Shown here one piece after another: positions 26,001 through 34,058 of a DNA stretch of 64,000 bases. Numbering within the stretch: position 1 is the first letter of the stretch; each line of letters opens with the position of its first letter. The position numbers and the translations under genes were made by a program. The DNA is from Photobacterium alginatilyticum (GTDB lineage Bacteria; Pseudomonadota; Gammaproteobacteria; Enterobacterales; Vibrionaceae). The notes under the pieces are model-generated. The model saw nothing but the letters and a program-made list of their open reading frames with translations. It did no database searches and had not been told where the DNA came from. Location of the stretch: assembly GCF_009910675.1 (NCBI RefSeq), contig NZ_RSEJ01000026.1, positions 1-64,000 on the forward strand, written 5' to 3'.

Positions 26001-28944
26001 TGTTATTGATGCAATTCCGCTTACTCAAAACGGTAAGCTTGATAGGCAACGTTTACCAGAGCCTGAGTTTATCGATAAGGGCAGTTATCTGGCTCCCCGC
26101 TCTATGCTGGAAGATCAGTTATGCAGAATCTTCCAGCAAGTGTTAGGGATAGAAAAAATAGGTATACGGGACAATTTCTTTCATATCGGTGGAGATTCGA
26201 TTATCGCTATCGAGCTGGTTTCAGTGATCCGTCGGGAAGGATTACGCGTAACCACGAAGGATATTTTTGATGCACCAACCATCGCCCAGCTTGCCGTGAG
26301 GATCTGTCGAAGCGATGTTGAGAGAGAGGTGATCACGGAGCAGGGTGAGCTTGTGGGCGAGTTTGGCCTGCTGCCTATTCAGCAGCAGTTTTTTGACAAA
26401 TCGCTTGCCCGACCACATCACTGGAATCAGGCATTTATCGTTGATATTCCGACTGCGATTGAGGGGACAGTTCTCGCTCAAGTGATCGAGAGGTTAATTG
26501 CCCAGCATGATGTGTTGCGATGCCGCTTTAATCAAGGTACCGATGGAACCTATCGGCAAGTCTTTTTGTCGGTGTCCGAGGTGGCGGTGACGCCTTTCAA
26601 ATTAGATACATCATCGCTGAGTGATGATGAGTTAGAAGATAAGCTAACTTCTATTCAAAGCAAGCTGAATTACTCGACAGGGCCGTTATGGCAGGTTGCT
26701 CATTTAACCGGATACAGTGATGGAGTAAATCGGTTATGGTTTGCCTTCCACCATCTCATTATTGATGCGGTGTCTTGGCGTATTCTGGTTGATGATATTC
26801 GGTATATGTTAAGCGGAGGGCAGCTTGGAGATAAAACAAGTAGCTATCGCCAGTGGGTGGCAGAGATAGCCGATTACGCGACTTGTCATAAGGATGAGGT
26901 TAACTATTGGCAGTCAGTGTTGGATGATCTGGTGGTCAGAACAGCCTCCAATGAACTCAACCAATACAGGTTGTCATTGTCTGAAGGTATGACGGCATCG
27001 CTGCTGAGAGAGGCAAACTCCGGCTATAAGACAGAAATCAATGATCTCTTATTGAGTGCGTTGGCGATAGCGCTGAACCATATTTTCAATACTCCTGTCT
27101 GTCACATTGTCCTTGAAGCTCATGGTCGGGAAGGGGCTGATACCTCTTTTGATGTGAGTAGAACGGTAGGGTGGTTTACGACCCTCTATCCTGTACGCCT
27201 GAAGGACAAAGGCGATATTGGGGCAACGATTATTGGGATCAAGCAGATGCTAAGAGCGATCCCGAATAAAGGCGTTGGCTACGGCGCTCTGTGGCAGAGT
27301 GGCAAAGACCTCGGCGGCCCACTGCCTGACATCAGCTTTAACTACTTTGGTCAGTTCAATAATCGTCAGAGTGATACCGGGAACGCCGGATGGACTATCC
27401 GCTCGGAAGGCTGCGGCCAGACAATTGCCAAACTGAATTGTAAACCAGCCTTGCTGGATATCAACAGTGTGATAAGTGATGGTGTCCTCGAGTTCAGGAT
27501 AGAGTCTGGCTTGGCTGATGGACAGGGAGAGATTTTTGTTCAAGCCCTAGAAAAGGCACTGATTGATGTTATCGAGCATGCGAAATCAGTTGATGCGCCT
27601 ATGCCTGTAATCGATGAAGCGAATACCCGGTTGAGCGAAGGCTATAAGTTGCCTGGAAACCGCCAGTGGTATTTCCAGCGAACGAAGGAGCTAGAGTGCT
27701 GGGGGCCGTGTGCACTGTTTGAGTTTAGTGGTAATGAGAACTATAGCCAGCAGATACAACAGGTGGTAGAAGCGGTTGTGAATCATCATCAAGGCTTGAG
27801 GATCAATATTATCGATGATGGTGATAATAGGCTCGAAAGGGTAAGACCAAGTGCTCGCTTTGAATGTTTCGATTATTTAGATTGCGCGGCTATGTCAGAG
27901 GAAGAATTTGAAAGCGTGTTGGCGCAATGTCGGCATGGCCTCGACTTTTCTCAGTCATTGCTTCGCTTTCTGTATTGCGACCGCGGAGCGGACAGGCAGG
28001 ATCAGCTTTATGTTGTTATTCATCATTTGACGATGGATCGCTATTCATTGGGCATTTTCTTCCGTGACCTGATAACTACCCTTGAGCGCATTACACAAGG
28101 TCAAGCGCCCGCCTTGGGTCGGGCAGGTTCAAGCTTCGGTGATTGGGTGGAAGAAAGTTCTCGCTGGTTAAGCAGTAATGAAGCCAGCGATAGTCTGCAA
28201 TTTTGGCGGGCAAAGCTTGAGCAGCAGGTTGTACCCTTGCCAACTGACTACCCATTTAGCCATCAGGCAAACAATATAGGGACCCGCAGGGAGCTTGAGT
28301 ATGTGCTGTCCAGAGAGGCAAGCAGAAGACTCAAGAAACGGGCGGCCTCTTACGAGCTTAATGAGTACTTCTTTGCGATTACGGCAATTACCAAGGGACT
28401 CTCCGAGTGGTGTAACGGAGGGCAAGTTTGTTTTGAGGAAGTGCTGGTCGGGAGAGAACATTTCGACAACTTGGATTTATCGGACACGGTAGGCTGGCTA
28501 AATGACTACCTGCCAATTTTTGTCACGCCAGATCCGGCTAAAACGGGTGTGGAGTTTGTACAATCAGTTCGTGAGCAGGTAATGGCGTGTAAGCAATTTG
28601 GCAAAGGGTTTAGCGAGCTTAAGTATAATCGAGACACGCAGTCCGAGGGCAGCATTGCAGGGCTGATTCAACCTGAAATTGATATTAACTTTATTCCGGA
28701 AACCTTATCGATTGATCAAGGTGTATTGGATCATCGTCTTATTAAGCTTGTCCGTTACGATGAAATGATTGGCCAGGAAAGGGAGGCAATGCACAAGCTG
28801 TCGTGTACTGTTTCATTTGCAGAGGAAAAGCTGGTATTTACCTGGGAGTATGGGGAATTGATATATAACTCAGCAACGGTTGAAAAGTTAGCAGCATCTT
28901 GCGCCGAGCATTTGCTGGCGCTAGTGGCGTCAAGTTGTACCTAA
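23074..28944 (+). CDS. nonribosomal peptide synthetase, C-A(Thr)-T-E-C, no thioesterase
   Basis: A 1956-residue single-module NRPS. Order: condensation domain (about 10-440; HHLFIDG near 151), adenylation domain (about 475-1010; YTSGTSGQPKG near 637), carrier domain (GGDSI near 1040, the form typical before an epimerase), epimerization domain (about 1105-1525; HHLIIDAVSW near 1226, RTVGWFT), then a terminal condensation-like domain (about 1535-1950; HHLTMDRYS near 1650). Specificity-code residues read by alignment with GrsA are D-F-W-N-I-G-M-V-H plus Lys, the threonine code. The enzyme should load L-Thr, N-acylate it through the first C domain and epimerise it; the last domain may release the product by condensation. 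No TE or reductase domain is present. GTG 23074 follows AAGGGAG. It needs a phosphopantetheinyl transferase not found here. Confidence 0.92.
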   Translation: MSKSELSNINEHHLDGDVFLLHPAQETVYFDQQLHPDNPMYNIGGYQVIENAYDLKTMRQAWHYLYEKVDALRYSLTSSDDHLPRQYILDSSSDRVAVEYYDFSESLSPHDCAVHWVREQFDTPMDVINGERHQVALLKVEEKRYYLVLRFHHLFIDGLGVYRLFERFHQVYDCLRHDKSLLWLDYLPQYREQVSNMREFLDSSRYQRSKEYWQRLLDSNEVTRLPRYYQEAGSGESRCELAACLSRHLEHYCEDQGISLLALLTGVVSIYFGRTLGKEDVVLGTAVHGRTNKKSQQVIGMFSNIIPMVCNILPGERFNDYARQVAGQLTKSFRHSRFPASHIARLSDNEGGHLSDIHVLYEKFENSPQGSNVPHGAVPIPDTDHSMDIISISSRYDIQPLQIRLIDFQSNHKLALRVNYLNQCFDHQEIAQFISRVINMLKVVVADENVRVEDIPLLLNSDIEFELNKQPLVTGALHQYYCLHQLVECHAKATPMNTALIVEGERLSYDELNKKANQLARRIRDTYQAAGEPLSPDTLIGLCIERSIDMVVSILAVLKAGGAYLPIDPKAPVERTQFMLEDARTALVLTQRIQFGRLDGIISSLNHPPLLIAVDDVTGCEFSDDNLSSKVNSSHLAYVIYTSGTSGQPKGVLQTHQNVMRLFEATRNDYQFNADDVWVLYHAYTFDFSVWELWGALLNGGALFIPTAGMVRDLPAFIEACAQYQVSVLNQTPAAFYSFAGQVTRSSLLWPQLRYVIFGGDKLNLAQLVPWWQQYGDKHPQLVNMYGITETTVHVTYKPLRLSDVHGVSHIGRPLLDMRCYVLDDNLQPVPPGTPGELYVGGAGVARGYLNRPALTAERFVENPYATGQERRLGYDRIYKSGDLVRRLSDGNLAYLGRNDFQVKIRGYRIELGEVEAALVALPEITQAVVIDRERDGHKYLAAYLVFEPSCLQNAVELQVTLATVLPDYMIPATFSVIDAIPLTQNGKLDRQRLPEPEFIDKGSYLAPRSMLEDQLCRIFQQVLGIEKIGIRDNFFHIGGDSIIAIELVSVIRREGLRVTTKDIFDAPTIAQLAVRICRSDVEREVITEQGELVGEFGLLPIQQQFFDKSLARPHHWNQAFIVDIPTAIEGTVLAQVIERLIAQHDVLRCRFNQGTDGTYRQVFLSVSEVAVTPFKLDTSSLSDDELEDKLTSIQSKLNYSTGPLWQVAHLTGYSDGVNRLWFAFHHLIIDAVSWRILVDDIRYMLSGGQLGDKTSSYRQWVAEIADYATCHKDEVNYWQSVLDDLVVRTASNELNQYRLSLSEGMTASLLREANSGYKTEINDLLLSALAIALNHIFNTPVCHIVLEAHGREGADTSFDVSRTVGWFTTLYPVRLKDKGDIGATIIGIKQMLRAIPNKGVGYGALWQSGKDLGGPLPDISFNYFGQFNNRQSDTGNAGWTIRSEGCGQTIAKLNCKPALLDINSVISDGVLEFRIESGLADGQGEIFVQALEKALIDVIEHAKSVDAPMPVIDEANTRLSEGYKLPGNRQWYFQRTKELECWGPCALFEFSGNENYSQQIQQVVEAVVNHHQGLRINIIDDGDNRLERVRPSARFECFDYLDCAAMSEEEFESVLAQCRHGLDFSQSLLRFLYCDRGADRQDQLYVVIHHLTMDRYSLGIFFRDLITTLERITQGQAPALGRAGSSFGDWVEESSRWLSSNEASDSLQFWRAKLEQQVVPLPTDYPFSHQANNIGTRRELEYVLSREASRRLKKRAASYELNEYFFAITAITKGLSEWCNGGQVCFEEVLVGREHFDNLDLSDTVGWLNDYLPIFVTPDPAKTGVEFVQSVREQVMACKQFGKGFSELKYNRDTQSEGSIAGLIQPEIDINFIPETLSIDQGVLDHRLIKLVRYDEMIGQEREAMHKLSCTVSFAEEKLVFTWEYGELIYNSATVEKLAASCAEHLLALVASSCT

Positions 28945-28973
28945 CGCATTAGGGAGTGTTTATTATCCTACCC

Positions 28974-29930
28974 CTATTCAGCTACCAAAGTGGGTTGCTG
29001 GGTATGTCTATAAGCACTCCATTTTTTTTCCTTTTCAATTTCACCGACTCGTTGGATAAGGTAATCCTTAAAGTTCGCACAGCGTGCTGGCATATATTTT
29101 CTTGGTTTGAAGTAAAGGTTCAGTTCAAACTCACTACTGACATAGTTTTTTAATACGGGAACCAAATTGCCTTTCGCTATTTCTGAACCTATCAGGCTAT
29201 AGGGCAAATAGGCGATACCACCATGGGCCAGGGCAATATTTCTTAATACTTCGCTATCATCGGCTTCAACGGTCTGAGATATTTCGACTGAGTTATATTC
29301 ACCGTCTTGTTCAAAGATCCACTTGTTACCCCCAACCAGAGTAGTCGCGTACAGGCACAAGTGCTGGGTAAGATCATTGGGTACAGTCGGCTCGCCAAAT
29401 TGCTTGATATATTCCGGTGAGCAGCAGGCCGTCAATGGCTCACGCAACAAGGAACGCTTAACCAGCAAACTGTCCTTGTCCTGAAAGCCGCGATAGGTCG
29501 CATTGGCTCGTATTGCAAAGTCGACATCATGGACGTGATCAACTTCAAAAGCGGTTTCGAGCACGACAAAGTTAACGGACGGATGTTCCTGCAGGTATTC
29601 ACCGATGATTTGGCTCAGATAGTGCTTGGCAAACAAAGGAGTACTTGCAATTTTGATCGTCCCCTTATCGCCGTTGCTCAAGTTTTGGACTTCATTGAAA
29701 ACATCATCAATTTCAGTATGAATAAGACTGAAGCGATCATAAAGACGCTGACCTGCCTGTGTCGGGCTTATTTTTCTTGTCGTGCGCTTTAATAAGCTTA
29801 CTCCCATATTCTCTTCAAGTTCGTTTAACCAGCGACTGGCAGCAGATGCAGAGATTCCATTTTTTTTGGCCGCTTCGCTGATGGAGCCTGAACGTATCAC
29901 ATGAAGAAAAAAGACAACCTTGTCTAACAT
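28974..29930 (-). CDS. LysR-family transcriptional regulator
   Basis: A 318-residue DNA-binding regulator. Residues 1-60 form the winged helix-turn-helix (FFLHVIRSGSISEAAKKNG, then ASRWLNELEENMGVSLLKR). Residues about 88-300 form the periplasmic-binding-protein-like effector domain (KGTIKIASTPLFAKHYL). The start follows AGGAAAGGAA directly. It is convergent with the NRPS gene (only 29 bp between the two stops) and divergent from the FabG-like gene across 266 bp, so it is placed to control that gene and possibly the NRPS. The effector is unknown. Confidence 0.88.
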   Translation of the reverse strand: MLDKVVFFLHVIRSGSISEAAKKNGISASAASRWLNELEENMGVSLLKRTTRKISPTQAGQRLYDRFSLIHTEIDDVFNEVQNLSNGDKGTIKIASTPLFAKHYLSQIIGEYLQEHPSVNFVVLETAFEVDHVHDVDFAIRANATYRGFQDKDSLLVKRSLLREPLTACCSPEYIKQFGEPTVPNDLTQHLCLYATTLVGGNKWIFEQDGEYNSVEISQTVEADDSEVLRNIALAHGGIAYLPYSLIGSEIAKGNLVPVLKNYVSSEFELNLYFKPRKYMPARCANFKDYLIQRVGEIEKEKKWSAYRHTQQPTLVAE

Positions 29931-30196
29931 TTCCTTTCCTGATTAATAATTAGCCACATACAATTTATAGCAAACTACGCCATTGGAAACCAATGAAATA
30001 GAGATGACACAAAGATTACAGGGTTATTTCCTTTATTCGCAAATGTGAATTGCAACAATGTTGGTAATAATTTTTCATCATTCATCTAAGATATGTAGAC
30101 ATGAAGTGAATTAGTGGTGATTGTGTTTCCCAGCACGCTAATTGGAACCATTTTTTGTATTCATACCTGTTATTGGTATTAAGGATGAGGGAAATG

Positions 30197-30931
30197 ATGT
30201 TAAAAGATAAGATCTGCGTTGTTACCGGTGGTGCGCAAGGAATTGGGCGTTGTATTGTTGAAACCTTTGCGTCTAACGATGCAAAGATGGTATTCGCTTG
30301 CGATATGAATGCCGCGGTTATGGCAGAACTTGAGTCTCAGTATACAAATGTACGTGCTGTTGAGCTAAATGTGTGTGACCGTTCGAGCATTGCCAACTTT
30401 GTCGAGAAAGTGAAAGCAGAGTTTGGTCATATAGATGTATTGGTAAATAACGCGGGTATTACTCGTGATAATTTGATTGATAAAATGACTGAGGATGACT
30501 GGGATCTAGTATCAGACGTTAACCTCAAAGGTGTTTTCAATATGACCCAGGCTGTTGCACCTGTCATGATGGAAGTTGGGGCTGGTTCGATTATTAGCAT
30601 GTCTTCTGTTGTGGGGACAGACGGTAATGTCGGACAGAGTAACTATGCGGCCACCAAAGGCGGCGTGATAGCCATGACTAAAGGCTGGTCGAAAGAGTTT
30701 GCCCGCAAAGGGGCGAAGGTTCGTGCCAACTGTATTGCTCCCGGCTTTATCGAAACCCCGATGACTGTTGATTTACCTGAAAAGATACTGGATTACATGA
30801 AGAAGAAAACGCCGTTGCAGCGCATGGGGACACCTGAAGATATTGCCGAAGGTGCCTTGTTCCTTGCCAGTGATCGTTCCTCGTTTATCACGGGCCAGAC
30901 ATTGAAGATTGATGGCGGGTTGGTAATTTAA
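30197..30931 (+). CDS. short-chain dehydrogenase/reductase, FabG-like
   Basis: A 244-residue classical SDR. It has the nucleotide-binding TGGAQGIG near residues 10-17, the NNAG motif, catalytic Ser in SIISMSSVVG and YAATK near residue 148, and the C-terminal GQTLKIDGG of 3-oxoacyl-[ACP] reductases. It likely reduces a 3-oxoacyl thioester or similar ketone with NADPH. The start at 30197 is favoured by GAGG seven bases upstream; ATG 30194 is the close alternative. It is divergently arranged with the LysR gene. A second-copy FabG beside an NRPS with a starter C domain suggests supply of a 3-hydroxyacyl chain for the lipopeptide; that is inference. It ends at a terminator. Confidence 0.82.
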   Translation: MLKDKICVVTGGAQGIGRCIVETFASNDAKMVFACDMNAAVMAELESQYTNVRAVELNVCDRSSIANFVEKVKAEFGHIDVLVNNAGITRDNLIDKMTEDDWDLVSDVNLKGVFNMTQAVAPVMMEVGAGSIISMSSVVGTDGNVGQSNYAATKGGVIAMTKGWSKEFARKGAKVRANCIAPGFIETPMTVDLPEKILDYMKKKTPLQRMGTPEDIAEGALFLASDRSSFITGQTLKIDGGLVI

Positions 30932-30951
30932 TTCTCGTGCTGTTAACAGTA

Positions 30952-30980
30952 GCCACTGGGTAAATACCCGGTGGCTTTTT
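30952..30980 (+). terminator. rho-independent terminator
   Basis: GCCACTGGG (30952-30960) pairs with CCCGGTGGC (30967-30975) with one T-G pair, followed by TTTTT. Confidence 0.85.
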
Positions 30981-31401
30981 GGTATGAGCCACAGTTTAGT
31001 CGTTTTACGCGTACCGCTTCCCATTTCATCATTGGGGCTGGCTATAAGAGGGGGCCTCTCTACAGCTAATACTGATAATTAAGGTAGTAAAACAGACAGA
31101 GAGCTTAGGGTGTTGGGGAAGTTATCTGTTTTGCGCTAAGTGACTGAACAGGAGCTAAACAAAGCATGAAATAAATGATAAAAACACTATACAAAGCGTT
31201 AAATGCTGGTAGTATAAACCCCGGCCTGTAATCAGACCTATTTATATGAAATACAAATTATGCTTTTAGAACGCTTCTCTACACCTGCTTACCAGCTAGT
31301 TTCATGAAGTTTCCATTCATAATTATTCCTCACATAAGTAATTCTTTTCCCGGCTATACACGCATTATGCGAATTATTTGTTAAAAAATTAGGATATAAT
31401 C
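30981..31401. other. intergenic region with likely long leader of the cold-shock gene
   Basis: About 420 bp without a gene. The last 150-200 bp before 31402 probably form the long 5' leader typical of cspA-type mRNAs. I see the ribosome binding site AGGA at 31391-31394 but could not place a cold box or promoter with confidence. Confidence 0.45.
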
Positions 31402-31611
31402 ATGTCTAAATCTACTGGTACCGTTAAGTGGTTCAACGAAGAGAAAGGTTTCGGTTTCATCACTCAGGACAACGGCGGCGCTGACGTATTCGTTCACTTC
31501 CGTGCTATCGCTTCTGAAGGTTTCAAGACTCTTGCTGAAGGTCAGAAAGTTTCTTTCGAAACTGAGCAAGGCCAGAAAGGTCTTCAGGCAGCTAACGTAG
31601 TTAAGCTGTAA
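31402..31611 (+). CDS. cold-shock protein, CspA family
   Basis: A 69-residue single OB-fold nucleic-acid-binding protein. RNP1 is KGFGFIT (residues 15-21) and RNP2 is VFVHF (about 30-34), the RNA/DNA-binding faces. It acts as an RNA chaperone that melts secondary structure in the cold. The length and sequence are typical of Vibrionaceae CspA. AGGA lies upstream with a spacing of seven bases. It is monocistronic with its own terminator. Confidence 0.95.
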   Translation: MSKSTGTVKWFNEEKGFGFITQDNGGADVFVHFRAIASEGFKTLAEGQKVSFETEQGQKGLQAANVVKL

Positions 31612-31637
31612 TTTAAAGATTATTCTTTAAATGACAA

Positions 31638-31663
31638 AATGCTGGCCAAGGCCAGCATTTTTT
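31638..31663 (+). terminator. rho-independent terminator of the csp gene
   Basis: AATGCTGGCC and GGCCAGCATT form a stem around AA, followed by six T. Confidence 0.88.
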
Positions 31664-31994
31664 GTATCTGGTGAGTCCAACCCGCTCTGCGGCAACATAC
31701 TCACTTCAGCTTTCAATAGCCTCTCTTTGTAAGTTATTTGTACCTGGCACCTATCGTCACCCAGTCTCCCTTCCCAAAATGTGATTTACGTACTGTAGCT
31801 GTCTTTTTCACCATTCCTGACCATCTAATTAAAGTCACCCGTCGTTTTGTACCTATGTTGGTTGTTATCTTGTGCTGAATGTCTTTTTGGTCCGGTTGGT
31901 CTAAAATATGTTGATGTTGTTGGGGCGGGGTGATAGTTTAATGGTCCACATGGTCTATTAAAGTGTTTTGGCGAGGGTGTAGGGGGGAGCTAGA
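31664..31994. other. intergenic, no gene seen
   Basis: 330 bp between the csp terminator and the SDR gene. There is no ORF with a ribosome binding site and no RNA gene that I recognise. GGGGGGAG at 31982-31989 serves the next gene. Confidence 0.5.
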
Positions 31995-32864
31995 ATGAAA
32001 AAGGTACTTGTAGCAGGAGCAACGGGCTATCTGGGGCGCTATATCGCCCACGAGCTGCAGAGCAGAGGTTATCGGGTCACTGTAGCCGTTAGAAATTCAG
32101 CAAAGCTTACCGCTTTCGAGAAAGCACATTTCGAGATCATAGAGGCTGAGGTGACAAACCCAGACTCATTGGCGGGCTGTTGTGACGGTGTAGGTGTTGT
32201 TATCTCAACGGTTGGTATCACCAGGCAAAAAGACGGCCTGACCTATATGGATGTTGACTATCAGGCCAATAAGAATTTATTACAGCAGGCTAGGCTGAGC
32301 GGGGTAGGGAAGTTTATTTATGTTTCCGCCCTGAATGGAGAAAAACTGAAACATCTGAAAATTTTTCAGGCCAAAGAAGCTTTCGTCGATGAGCTTAAAG
32401 CTTCTGGGCTTGAGTATTGTGTTATTCGTCCGAATGGTTTTTTCTCTGATATGGCTGAGATCTTTCATATGGTGGAAAAAGGGCGTGTGTACCTGTTTGG
32501 CGACGGCTCACTGAAAGGGAATCCGATACATGGCGAGGATTTGGCTGAGTATTGCGTTAATGCGATTTCAGGAACCGAACAGGAGCTTAATGTTGGCGGG
32601 CCGCAGACGCTGACACAAAATGAGATAGCGAGTATTGCCTTTGAGGCTTTGGGGACAACACCCCGGATAACCCATATTCCAGACTGGTGCCGTGTTGCGA
32701 TTTGTAAATTACTTACTACGTTTACCAGCAGCAAGTTTTATGGGCCGTTTGAGTTTTTCCTGACGGTAATGGGGCGCGAGATGGTTGCACCGCAGTACGG
32801 CAATCGTACGTTGAAAGAATACTATCAGGGCTTAAATGACAAGACGCCAGAGAGTACTTCTTAG
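31995..32864 (+). CDS. atypical SDR, NAD(P)-binding NmrA/YbjT-like protein
   Basis: A 289-residue Rossmann-fold protein of the extended/atypical SDR group. The N-terminal ATGYLGRYIAHEL (GxxGxxG type) binds NAD(P). VISTVGITRQKDG and YVSALNGEKL follow the NmrA-like pattern, and the classical YxxxK site is replaced by a degenerate region near FQAKEAFVDEL. Such proteins serve as reductases, isomerases or quinone- and flavin-related sensors. The substrate cannot be assigned. The start has GGGGGGAG just upstream. It is monocistronic and convergent with rbsR. Confidence 0.78.
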   Translation: MKKVLVAGATGYLGRYIAHELQSRGYRVTVAVRNSAKLTAFEKAHFEIIEAEVTNPDSLAGCCDGVGVVISTVGITRQKDGLTYMDVDYQANKNLLQQARLSGVGKFIYVSALNGEKLKHLKIFQAKEAFVDELKASGLEYCVIRPNGFFSDMAEIFHMVEKGRVYLFGDGSLKGNPIHGEDLAEYCVNAISGTEQELNVGGPQTLTQNEIASIAFEALGTTPRITHIPDWCRVAICKLLTTFTSSKFYGPFEFFLTVMGREMVAPQYGNRTLKEYYQGLNDKTPESTS

Positions 32865-32902
32865 CCGCTATTTTCAGGTAGGTTCAATACCGCTGGAAAC
32901 GG

Positions 32903-32928
32903 AAAATCCGGACAGGCGTCCGGAATTT
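32903..32928. terminator. bidirectional terminator between SDR and rbsR
   Basis: TCCGGAC (32907-32913), loop AGGC, GTCCGGA (32918-32924). AAAA precedes it (a T-run for the minus strand) and ATTTAT follows. It likely ends the rbs operon and the convergent SDR transcript. Confidence 0.65.
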
Positions 32929-32962
32929 ATCGTCTTGTTGCCGTCGGTTACCCGTTCGTGAG

Positions 32963-33967
32963 CTACTGCAGCTGTTTGACGCTGTCGCGCTCTACCAGGG
33001 TCGGCTCAAGCTGAATGACCTGATTGCTCTCGCGTTTGTTTTGGATCTTATCCAGCAACGTATCAACGGCTTGCTGACCAAGTCGGTGTTTGGGCTGGTG
33101 GATGGTGGTCAGAGACGGCGTGATGTATTTGGCCAGCTTGATATCATCGTAACCGACGATGGAGAGATCCTCAGGGACAGAGAGGCCTTTTTTGTGTGCC
33201 GTGTTGATCACCCCCATTGCCATCATGTCATTACAGACAAACAGCGCAGTGGGAAGCGGGCCACGCTCGTAGAGTTTGTTAAAGGCTATTTCTCCGCCTT
33301 CACACTCAAAGCTACCGCTAACAATCCAGTCTTTGTTGATTTCCAGCCCGGCTTCTTCCATCGCCTGTACAAAACCAGACAGTCGCTGCTGGGCGGGAAG
33401 CTTATCCAATGGGCCGGTCAGGCAACCAATCTTCTTGTGACCCTGCTCGATTAGGTGCCGAGTTGCCAGGTAGCCTCCATGGTGGGAGTTATCCTGAATT
33501 TTATCGCTCGGAAAATCAATTGGCCCCCAGTCCATCACCACTGTCGGTACAGGTTGATGGCGAGTAAACAGATCAAACTCTTTGCCTTCTACTTCGCTGC
33601 ACATCAACAGCAGGCCGTCGACACGCTTTTGCAGCAAGGTGTCGAGGTTGGAGTGCATACGCTCGACATCACCTTCGGTATTGCAAAGAATTAGGTTATA
33701 GCCCTGCTGATAGCAGCGGCGCTCGACGCCTTTGACCACTTCACCGAAAAACGGGTTGGTCGAGGTCGTGACAAGCATGCCAAACGTGCGAGTATGGTTG
33801 ACTTTCAAGCTGCGGGCGAGGGCTGACGGGGCGTAATTAAGCTCTTTAACAGCAGCCTGCACCCGTACGGAAATATCCTCGCTGACAAAACGGGTCTTAT
33901 TCAGGACGTGGCTGACTGTGGAGGTGGATACCCCGGCATGCTTTGCAACATCTTTGATTGTCGCCAT
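32963..33967 (-). CDS. rbsR: ribose operon repressor RbsR (LacI family)
   Basis: A 334-residue LacI-type repressor and last gene of rbsDACBKR. Residues 1-25 form the helix-turn-helix (IKDVAKHAGVSTSTVSHVLN), followed by a hinge (about 45-58, YAPSALARSLK) and a periplasmic-binding-protein-like sugar domain (FGMLVTTSTNPFFGEVVKG). It should repress rbsD at the palindromic sites at 39136-39195 and release on binding ribose. Its place directly after rbsK matches E. coli. Confidence 0.95.
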   Translation of the reverse strand: MATIKDVAKHAGVSTSTVSHVLNKTRFVSEDISVRVQAAVKELNYAPSALARSLKVNHTRTFGMLVTTSTNPFFGEVVKGVERRCYQQGYNLILCNTEGDVERMHSNLDTLLQKRVDGLLLMCSEVEGKEFDLFTRHQPVPTVVMDWGPIDFPSDKIQDNSHHGGYLATRHLIEQGHKKIGCLTGPLDKLPAQQRLSGFVQAMEEAGLEINKDWIVSGSFECEGGEIAFNKLYERGPLPTALFVCNDMMAMGVINTAHKKGLSVPEDLSIVGYDDIKLAKYITPSLTTIHQPKHRLGQQAVDTLLDKIQNKRESNQVIQLEPTLVERDSVKQLQ

Positions 33968-34058
33968 TGAGTTCTCCCTGACAATACCAGATATCTGGTA
34001 CAGCCTATATAGCCGCCCCGGTCAGTGACATGGGAAGCTATACAGGCGATTGACTAAA

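Noticed and set aside
28500..28944. Thioesterase domain at the NRPS C-terminus
   Set aside because: No GxSxG motif or alpha/beta-hydrolase pattern is present; the tail belongs to the terminal condensation-like domain.
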